From Thermodesulfovibrionia bacterium (GTDB lineage: Bacteria; Nitrospirota; Thermodesulfovibrionia; UBA6902): a DNA stretch of 10,984 bases. The stretch covers positions 1-10,984 of the forward strand of contig CAMYJJ010000081.1 of NCBI GenBank assembly GCA_947258735.1, written 5' to 3'. The position numbers and the translations under genes are program-made. Shown in pieces: positions 6,571-10,984 of this stretch; positions within the stretch are counted from its first letter, which is position 1; each line of letters opens with the position of its first letter. The notes beneath the pieces are model-generated. The model saw only the letters and a program-made list of their open reading frames with translations, searched no databases and was not told where the DNA came from.

Positions 6571-7395
6571 CTACATATAACCGAGGTCTCTGAGTTTGCT
6601 CATAATCTCTTCCTTACCCTGTCCCCGTCCGGCCCGCTCATATGTGTTTTCCAGGTCCTGCTCCCATGCGGGAATGTCTGACATCTTTGTTGTTGATCCT
6701 TTTGCTCCTAGAGAGCGGTATCCTTCTTTGTATAAGGTGCAGAATGGGACCTTGTATTTAAACATGAAGTCCCAGATATCCCGTTCCTTAAAATGCAGGA
6801 TGGGCTGAATTCTCATGTGAGGAGGTATTTTTCTTGGACTGACATAATCTTCTTCTACCCTGGCTTCCTGTTCATCCCATCTGATCGCTGTGGCTACTGC
6901 CTTTACATTATTTTCTTCCAGAAATACATTCATGGCTATGGTCTTCATCAGATGATTACCAACAAAGGATTCCGGTTCAAAGGGGAACTCTTCCTCTGTG
7001 AATTCAATCACGTCGATCTCCTGTCTGTTCCTCTCATTAAGACTGCTGACTTTGACCATATCACCGACTTTTTCGGCCTTATCACTTACATCGGTGTTTT
7101 TGGCGATTCTGGCATCCAGGTCCCACTCCTCTTTGAGTTTGTTAAACATGTCCCATATTTCTTCAAAGACATACCCTTCATCAATGAACATGCACTTAGG
7201 CATGGGTTTCCCGATTTCCTTACAGGCCTCCCTGAAAAGCCAGACCATTGTTGTGCTGTCTTTACCCCCGGTCCATGCAACGGCCATATTTTCAGAACCA
7301 TATTCTTCAATGGCCTCTTTGATAATATTTTTCGAGTGATCAATCTTTTCTTCAAGGCTCATTGCCATTAATTTTTCCATTTCATCCTGGGTCAC
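6571..7395 (-). CDS. PP-loop protein of the PAPS reductase / CysD superfamily
   Basis: A 274-residue adenine-nucleotide alpha-hydrolase-fold protein. The PP-loop AWTGGKDSTTMVWL is at residues 40-53. CMFIDEG (68-74) follows as in PAPS reductases and CysD. AIRWDEQEAR (170-179) corresponds to the RRDE-like loop of CysD, and RIQPILHFKERDIWDF (195-210) to the conserved core before the C-terminal tail. PFCTLYKEGYRSLG (217-230) is a superfamily signature. The C-terminal Cys of thioredoxin-dependent PAPS/APS reductases (ECGLH type) is absent, so it is probably not a classical reductase; activation of sulfate or another adenylyl transfer is more likely. No cysN is nearby. The start is GTG at 7393-7395, supported by AGGAGG (complement of 7401-7406) five bases upstream; ATG 7378-7380 is less well placed. 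The exact reaction is unknown. Confidence 0.85.
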   Translation of the reverse strand: MTQDEMEKLMAMSLEEKIDHSKNIIKEAIEEYGSENMAVAWTGGKDSTTMVWLFREACKEIGKPMPKCMFIDEGYVFEEIWDMFNKLKEEWDLDARIAKNTDVSDKAEKVGDMVKVSSLNERNRQEIDVIEFTEEEFPFEPESFVGNHLMKTIAMNVFLEENNVKAVATAIRWDEQEARVEEDYVSPRKIPPHMRIQPILHFKERDIWDFMFKYKVPFCTLYKEGYRSLGAKGSTTKMSDIPAWEQDLENTYERAGRGQGKEEIMSKLRDLGYM

Positions 7396-7593
7396 TATTT
7401 CCTCCTTAGTCAGTTAGGGTTGATTACATGTGTTTAGTATGAATAAAAGTGTTTTGTATTTCTATCACAACGAATTGAGCAATATTCATATTATAAACTG
7501 GATTATTATTTTTATCTGAATATGGCATTCTTATCGGATAAATATATATGTTTCTAAAGTAAACATTTCAGCGATGTGGAAATATCCCTGCTG

Positions 7594-8163
7594 TTATCCT
7601 CTGGGTTTTGCGAGTATTTCCAGGACCTTGAGATCAAAAAACCGCTTTGATGCTGCAGACCGTACGAGTGCTGCGGTATCAGCTCCGTATCCGGTTCCGG
7701 CGACAGTGATGATCTCCTCTTTTTCAGGAATGTAGCCGGCATCAGTTGCCATCATGATCATTTCACAGCACACCTTTATCCCTTCGCCAAACCGTCGCAG
7801 CGTCTGGGCAACCAGTAAGGTTGGGTATACACCGCTGAACTGCTTTGCCATTGCGGTCTCCAACGAGTGGGTAATCATGGTGCCGGTATAGATCCGGGCG
7901 CCTGCTTTCTTGATTCTCTCCCTGTTTTCATCAGTCAGTTCAAGAGTATTAGGTTCTTTAAAACCATATGAATGGGTCACAACAGTTATATTGATATTCT
8001 TGTCCTTTAATTTCTCAGCAAGCAAAACACCGGTATCTCCATTGGTAGAGGCAACAACCACATGCTTATAGGAAAATTCAGCGATTGCCTTCTCTACAAT
8101 GGTAAGACATTCAGCTGTATTGGCTTTGCCCGGTTTATCAAAGTATGTGACTGTCTTCTGCAT
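7594..8163 (-). CDS. Stand-alone pyruvate kinase C-terminal (alpha/beta) domain-like protein
   Basis: A 189-residue protein resembling the C-terminal, allosteric alpha/beta domain of pyruvate kinase (PF02887-type fold) without the catalytic barrel. It opens with VTYFDKPGKANTAECL (residues 5-20), then KHVVVASTNGDTG (33-45) as the Rossmann-like first strand and phosphate-type loop. NITVVTHSYGFKEPNTLEL follows (about 58-76). Near the C-terminus is GTGYGADTAA, and it ends DLKVLEILAKPRG. This pattern is conserved in a family of free-standing archaeal and bacterial proteins of unknown function, as I recall them. ATG at 8161-8163 has GAGGT about six bases upstream. No signal peptide or membrane segment is seen. 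Pyruvate kinase activity is excluded because the barrel is missing; a ligand-binding or regulatory role is inference. Confidence 0.78.
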   Translation of the reverse strand: MQKTVTYFDKPGKANTAECLTIVEKAIAEFSYKHVVVASTNGDTGVLLAEKLKDKNINITVVTHSYGFKEPNTLELTDENRERIKKAGARIYTGTMITHSLETAMAKQFSGVYPTLLVAQTLRRFGEGIKVCCEMIMMATDAGYIPEKEEIITVAGTGYGADTAALVRSAASKRFFDLKVLEILAKPRG

Positions 8164-8221
8164 TGGATTACCTCGTATTGTAAATAAGTTGATAGATATA
8201 CGTTATTCGTTTCAGAGGATA

Positions 8222-8230
8222 ATTGTAGCA
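8222..8230 (-). promoter_or_regulatory. Extended -10 promoter candidate for the 7594-8163 gene
   Basis: On the minus strand the sequence reads TGCTACAAT: a TG one base before TACAAT (five of six to consensus). It is about 60 bp upstream of the start codon. No good -35 box is seen, which an extended -10 does not strictly need. Confidence 0.35.
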
Positions 8231-8260
8231 CAGATTCCCTGTATTAATGTTCGCTTGTTC

Positions 8261-8293
8261 GTCATTCCCGAAGGTCTTAATCGGGAATCCAGA
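8261..8293. repeat. REP-like palindrome, single unit
   Basis: GTCATTCCCGA...TCGGGAATCCAGA, with ATTCCCGA (8264-8271) pairing with TCGGGAAT (8281-8288). It is nearly the same sequence as the first half of the doublet at 2531. Confidence 0.65.
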
Positions 8294-8330
8294 TTTAAGT
8301 TGTACCCTTTAGAAGTGCGATCAAGACACT

Positions 8331-8438
8331 GTGTCACACTAGATTACGTGAATGTTGTCATTCTGAATTTATTTCAGAATCTCAGCATGTACCAGATCAT
8401 GAGATCCTGAAACAAGTTCAGGATGACAATTGTGACAC
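8331..8438. repeat. REP-like doublet nested in a GTGTCACA inverted repeat
   Basis: GTGTCACA (8331-8338) and TGTGACAC (8431-8438) flank two hairpins: ATTCTGAA/TTCAGAAT (8360-8380) and ATCCTGAA/TTCAGGAT (8404-8424). Both arms share TTGTCAT-Y-CTGAA, but the left arm has about 15 extra bases. With the unit at 8261 this fills the 319-bp gap downstream of the AbiEii-like gene; no gene or terminator other than these hairpins was found there. Confidence 0.6.
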
Positions 8439-8482
8439 GGTCTCCAGATCGGGGAATGATAACATTCCAATGGCTGTCCCTA

Positions 8483-9136
8483 TTATGTACTCTTTATCGC
8501 TGTATCAAGATCAAATACAAATTGTTTCACATGTCCTCTGAAAAAACTTTTGACCTTTTCCCAGCTAACTTCTTTACCTTTTATATACGAAGGTTCAGGG
8601 TTTGATTCAGCATCCGAGAAATAAACAAATGACTTGCCTATATGAAGTGGATTGATTCTCTCTATCCCAAACCTGTGTATCATATTATCGGCTATCTTAT
8701 GAAAAGGTGTTTCCTGAAGGATAAAAAAGAGATCAACAAAATCTCTTTTTGTTCCGCGCTGATTGATAGCAATAACCTTCATAGATGCTATATCATTAAC
8801 ACCGGCGATCCTGATCACTCTATAAGTAGTTGCCCTGTCAATGAATGGATAGTCGTATTTCAATATTGACACTTTTATACCATTGAAAACAGCTGTAATA
8901 TAATCTTCCCCCTCAGACATAATAGAAAATGAGGTGCTAATTTTTCTTAGATTGGAAATGATTGATTCGACTTTAAAATCTTTTGATGTAAAAAAATCAA
9001 GGTCCTCCGACACCCTATGACCTATTTGAAGAGCCAGTGCTGTACCGCCTGCAAGTATGGCATCATATTTTATGAATATGCTTTTACATTTAGCTAAAAC
9101 CTTCCATCCCTGTGATGTGAAACATTCTTTATACAT
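8483..9136 (-). CDS. AbiEii/AbiGii-type nucleotidyltransferase, probable toxin
   Basis: A nucleotidyltransferase-fold protein of the AbiEii family, whose studied members are toxins of type IV-like abortive-infection systems. Counting from the ATG at 9134-9136 (217 residues), AGGTALALQIGHRVSEDLDFF (about 29-49) holds the GG-T loop and the metal-binding Asp45 and Asp47. DIASMKVIAINQRGTKRDFVDL (about 115-136) is the second conserved block, with Lys120, Arg127, Asp132 and Asp135. All key residues are intact. The frame can be extended to a TTG at 9146-9148 (221 residues). I prefer the ATG, which overlaps the upstream stop as ATGTATAA and has GGTG about six bases before it. The overlap with the upstream gene indicates translational coupling. 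The family often, but not always, pairs with an antitoxin. Substrate and target are unknown. Confidence 0.82.
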   Translation of the reverse strand: MYKECFTSQGWKVLAKCKSIFIKYDAILAGGTALALQIGHRVSEDLDFFTSKDFKVESIISNLRKISTSFSIMSEGEDYITAVFNGIKVSILKYDYPFIDRATTYRVIRIAGVNDIASMKVIAINQRGTKRDFVDLFFILQETPFHKIADNMIHRFGIERINPLHIGKSFVYFSDAESNPEPSYIKGKEVSWEKVKSFFRGHVKQFVFDLDTAIKST

Positions 9137-9512
9137 CAGAAACACCAAACCATATCATCCAGAAATTACGTGATTTCTCAGATATATTCCTGCTTGTTCT
9201 TAAAATATTAATTATGTTCTGGGCAGTATATAATCTTTGTATCCAGAGCAGGGCGTTCAAGTCACCCAACTCCAGTGTTCTTTCGATAATATATCTGGCA
9301 TTTCTTTTTATGTCTATATTGGGCAAACTGGTGTCCCAGAAGAGCGTCCGGAATTGCTCAGGAACAGAAAGACGTTCTTTTTGCTCATGCATGATTTGTT
9401 TTACTTCAGGCTTATCAATAGCTCCAAGATATGTATGAACAACTTTTCTGCCCGCTCTATTGACCAGATAGGCATATTCCCTTTTACCAATTTTTTTGGT
9501 TATCACTGCCAT
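9129..9512 (-). CDS. DUF6922-like protein, probable antitoxin partner of the AbiEii-like gene
   Basis: A 127-residue protein in two parts. Residues 1-35 (KKIGKREYAYLVNRAGRKVV, then HTYLGAI) look like a small beta-hairpin module. Residues 55-123 (FWDTSLPNIDI, YIIERTLELGDLNALLW, LRTSRNISEKSRNFW) match the pattern I recall for DUF6922, frequently found before AbiEii-type genes. It lacks the winged-helix pattern of AbiEi antitoxins. It overlaps the downstream toxin-like gene by 8 bp (20 bp if the TTG start is used), so both are made from one transcript. ATG at 9510-9512 has no Shine-Dalgarno; the promoter's -10 box ends only five bases before it, so the mRNA would be almost leaderless. Antitoxin function is inferred from position only. 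Confidence 0.72.
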   Translation of the reverse strand: MAVITKKIGKREYAYLVNRAGRKVVHTYLGAIDKPEVKQIMHEQKERLSVPEQFRTLFWDTSLPNIDIKRNARYIIERTLELGDLNALLWIQRLYTAQNIINILRTSRNISEKSRNFWMIWFGVSDV

Positions 9513-9517
9513 AATCT

Positions 9518-9546
9518 ATATTACCAAACAAAGTTAGGTAAATCAA
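9518..9546 (-). promoter_or_regulatory. Sigma-70-type promoter giving a near-leaderless transcript
   Basis: Read on the minus strand: TTGATT (-35), a 17-nt spacer, TAATAT (-10), then AGATT and the ATG. Each box matches four of six consensus bases and the spacing is ideal. Transcription would start at or within a few bases of the ATG, consistent with the absence of a ribosome binding site. Confidence 0.5.
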
Positions 9547-9620
9547 GGCCAAAAGCAGTTATTAGTTAATCGTTATAAGTTGCTAATGTCCTGTCAATTG
9601 TGAATCCATGATACGGCAGG

Positions 9621-9654
9621 CCTGGATTCCGGCTCAAAAGAACACCGGAATGAC
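9621..9654. repeat. REP-like palindrome
   Basis: CCTGGATTCCGG...CCGGAATGACA, with ATTCCGG (9626-9632) pairing with CCGGAAT (9645-9651). Same family as at 2531 and 8261, in the orientation of the second half of the 2531 doublet. Further right, TAATAAC-ATC-GTTATTA (9696-9712) is a small A/T hairpin in the same 303-bp gap; nothing else is recognisable there. Confidence 0.6.
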
Positions 9655-9780
9655 AAGCTATGCATCCGGCGAATAAGCTTGACATGACACCAGGTTAATA
9701 ACATCGTTATTATAATGCCAGCATCAGACTATGTTACAATTCAGAGTGGTAATTTTTGCATAGATGGCTGGAAATATAAC

Positions 9781-9808
9781 TAAGAATTAAGAACTAAAAA
9801 CTAAGAAC
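9781..9808. repeat. Four tandem 7-mers directly before mazG
   Basis: TAAGAAT, TAAGAAC, TAAAAAC and TAAGAAC follow each other without gaps and end seven bases before the mazG start codon. They occupy the place where the ribosome binding site should be. Confidence 0.55.
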
Positions 9809-9815
9809 TATCAAA

Positions 9816-10580
9816 GTGAATTTTACTGAATTCGTACAGATCGTCGCAAAACTGAGAGGACCTGACGGCTGTCCATGGGACAGGAAACAGACCAGGGAGT
9901 CTCTCAAACCGTATCTTTTCGAAGAGTTTTATGAACTTGTTGATGCCATGGAGAACAATAATCCTGAAGAGATGAAAGAGGAACTGGGGGACCTACTGTT
10001 TCAGATCGTGCTTCACAGTCAGTTGTCCCATGAAGAAGGGGCCTTTTCCATTGATGAAGTTATATCAGGCATTGCTGAAAAAATGGTGTCCAGGCACCCG
10101 CATGTATTTGGTGACAGGAAAGATATGTCCTCTGAGGCCAGACGGGACTGGTGGAATAAAAGCAAGAAGAAAGAAGGGAAACATTACCCGTCTGCAATGG
10201 ATGGTGTTCCAAAAGCTTTACCGGCCCTGATCAGGGCACAGAAGCTTCAGATAAATGCCACAAAGGTAGGGTTTGACTGGGACAACATTGAGGACGTCTT
10301 TAAGAAAGTCGAAGAAGAAATCGCGGAATTAAAAGAGGCCATAGGCAGAAAGAAACAGACAGAGATTGAAGACGAACTGGGAGACATTTTTTTCGTACTT
10401 GTGAGAATTGCAAACTTCGTGAATGTGAATCCTGAAGATGCATTACGAAAGACGATCAGAAAGTTTATGTATAGGTTTAAATACATGGAAGCCGGAGCAA
10501 TAGAGCAGGGCAGGGTGCTGTCTGATTTAAGCCTTGAAGAAATGGAAGTGCTTTGGAATGAAGCGAAGAAGGAAAGATGA
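9816..10580 (+). CDS. mazG: Nucleoside triphosphate pyrophosphohydrolase MazG
   Basis: A 254-residue protein with two tandem MazG all-alpha NTP pyrophosphohydrolase domains, hydrolysing (d)NTPs to monophosphates and pyrophosphate in the cytoplasm; in E. coli it also lowers ppGpp under starvation. The N-terminal signature is LRGPDGCPWDRKQTRESL (13-30). Domain 1 has the metal motif E36-E37-x-x-E40 and E56-x-x-D59, followed by HPHVFGD (94-100). KVGFDW (150-155) begins domain 2, with E167-E168-x-x-E171 and E187-x-x-D190. All acidic ligands are present in both domains, and the length is typical. The start codon is GTG at 9816-9818; it fits the family N-terminus, and no in-frame alternative nearby is better. 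No Shine-Dalgarno is visible: tandem TAAGAAC repeats stand there. It converges with the next gene, with 10 bp between the stops. Confidence 0.95.
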   Translation: MNFTEFVQIVAKLRGPDGCPWDRKQTRESLKPYLFEEFYELVDAMENNNPEEMKEELGDLLFQIVLHSQLSHEEGAFSIDEVISGIAEKMVSRHPHVFGDRKDMSSEARRDWWNKSKKKEGKHYPSAMDGVPKALPALIRAQKLQINATKVGFDWDNIEDVFKKVEEEIAELKEAIGRKKQTEIEDELGDIFFVLVRIANFVNVNPEDALRKTIRKFMYRFKYMEAGAIEQGRVLSDLSLEEMEVLWNEAKKER

Positions 10581-10590
10581 GAATGATAGC

Positions 10591-10984
10591 TTAGCCAGCT
10601 ATTTCTTTTCCGGAATTACCAGCAACTGCAAGAAAGTAGAGCAGGATTATAGTGTACGTATAGTCGTGAAAGAAATAGTCAACCATCTGACCTGTAAATA
10701 ACAGAATGAGCGGAATGATAACCATTGCATTCTTCCAATCAGATCTTTTAAGAAGATTATATATAAAACCAATGGATATTATGAAGCCTATCAAACCGAT
10801 TTCAAAAAGGATGTTTAATATTATATTATGAGTGTGAAGAATAGAATTCCCAGCATTTTTAGTAATTATTGGAAAAGTTTTCATTCCTGAACCTAAAAAA
10901 GGGTTTTTAAAAATTTCATTTGCAGCTATTTCCCATATCTTGAACCTTCCTACTGATTTCATTTCAAACTGACTTTCATCATCA
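10591..10984 (-). CDS. O-antigen ligase/polymerase-like membrane protein, C-terminal part (5' end outside window)
   Basis: The minus-strand frame is open to the window edge (131 codons, last read as DDESQFEMKSVGRFKIWE), so the Met at 10960-10962 is internal. The Wzy/WaaL (O-antigen ligase) C-terminal pattern is clear: GRFKIWEIAANEIFKNPFLG, then GSGMKTFP and LHTHNIILNILFEIGLIGF with the conserved HxHN. At least three membrane helices follow: ILNILFEIGLIGFIISIGF, AMVIIPLILLFTGQMV and TIILLYFLAVA. Members join or polymerise polysaccharide units at the periplasmic face of the inner membrane. The gene is A/T-rich compared with mazG, as is common in transferred polysaccharide loci. It probably marks the edge of a surface-polysaccharide cluster to the right. 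Ligase and polymerase cannot be told apart here. Confidence 0.8.
   Translation of the reverse strand, partial: DDESQFEMKSVGRFKIWEIAANEIFKNPFLGSGMKTFPIITKNAGNSILHTHNIILNILFEIGLIGFIISIGFIYNLLKRSDWKNAMVIIPLILLFTGQMVDYFFHDYTYTIILLYFLAVAGNSGKEIAG

Noticed and set aside
6793..7371. 192-codon + strand open frame opposite the PP-loop gene
   Set aside because: The complement strand has an intact PP-loop protein with an ideal ribosome site; the + frame is a shadow with aromatic-rich, patternless sequence.
7490..7495. TATAAT on the minus strand upstream of the PP-loop gene
   Set aside because: The -35 region at the right distance (TCAGAT) is poor and the sequence is A/T-rich, so a chance match is likely.
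7548..7568. ATGTTT/AAACAT hairpin past the pyruvate-kinase-like gene
   Set aside because: Six A/T-rich pairs with a 7-nt loop and no U-tract; too weak to call a terminator.
9679..9716. Perfect TTGACA (9679-9684) and TATAAT (9711-9716) upstream of mazG
   Set aside because: They are 26 bases apart, too far for one sigma-70 promoter, and neither has a partner box at 16-18 bases.

Overview
The window looks like a chromosomal stretch from a Gram-negative, probably anaerobic or microaerophilic environmental bacterium. The pointers are a chemoreceptor, two PilZ (cyclic-di-GMP) proteins, a CooC-type nickel-insertion ATPase of carbon monoxide dehydrogenase, a TrpB2-type tryptophan synthase beta chain, two sigma-54-like promoters, a Tat-exported YcbK-type peptidase and an O-antigen-ligase-like membrane protein. 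The mix recalls Nitrospirota or deltaproteobacterial lineages. That placement is inference; there is no rRNA or other taxonomic marker here.

Layout. 1-837 is the 3' end of a methyl-accepting chemotaxis protein (+). 838-1688 has no credible gene. It holds a ~507-bp element with 30-bp terminal inverted repeats (951-1457) whose right repeat is split by a 20-nt palindromic insert, two terminator-type hairpins, and an 11-bp-phased repeat array. 1689-2456 (-) is cooC. 2762-3522 (-) is a two-gene PilZ operon with a candidate sigma-54 promoter. 4073-5425 (-) is trpB2 with a good intrinsic terminator. 5725-6363 (+) is a Tat-dependent M15/YcbK-like peptidase behind a strong sigma-54-like promoter and a 14-bp palindrome. 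6571-7395 (-) is a PP-loop protein of the PAPS reductase/CysD superfamily. 7594-8163 (-) is a stand-alone protein resembling the pyruvate kinase C-terminal domain. 8483-9512 (-) is a two-gene toxin-antitoxin-like module: a DUF6922-like first gene and an AbiEii-like nucleotidyltransferase, driven by a promoter that would make a near-leaderless mRNA. 9816-10580 (+) is mazG, and 10591-10984 (-) is the 3' end of an O-antigen ligase/polymerase-like gene running out of the window.

How it fits together. Most genes are single transcription units separated by 200-850 bp of repeat-rich DNA. The only clear operons are the PilZ pair and the toxin-antitoxin-like pair. Chemotaxis, c-di-GMP reception, sigma-54 promoters, envelope peptidase and surface polysaccharide genes hint at surface and motility regulation, but nothing ties them into one pathway. 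Small palindromic REP-like repeats (consensus GTCATTCCCG-loop-CGGGAATCCAG) recur at 2531-2612, 8261-8428 and 9621-9654 and bracket the toxin-antitoxin-like module. The least ordinary items are the inverted-repeat element with its nested insert, the AbiEii/DUF6922 module with its near-leaderless promoter, and the phased array beyond cooC.
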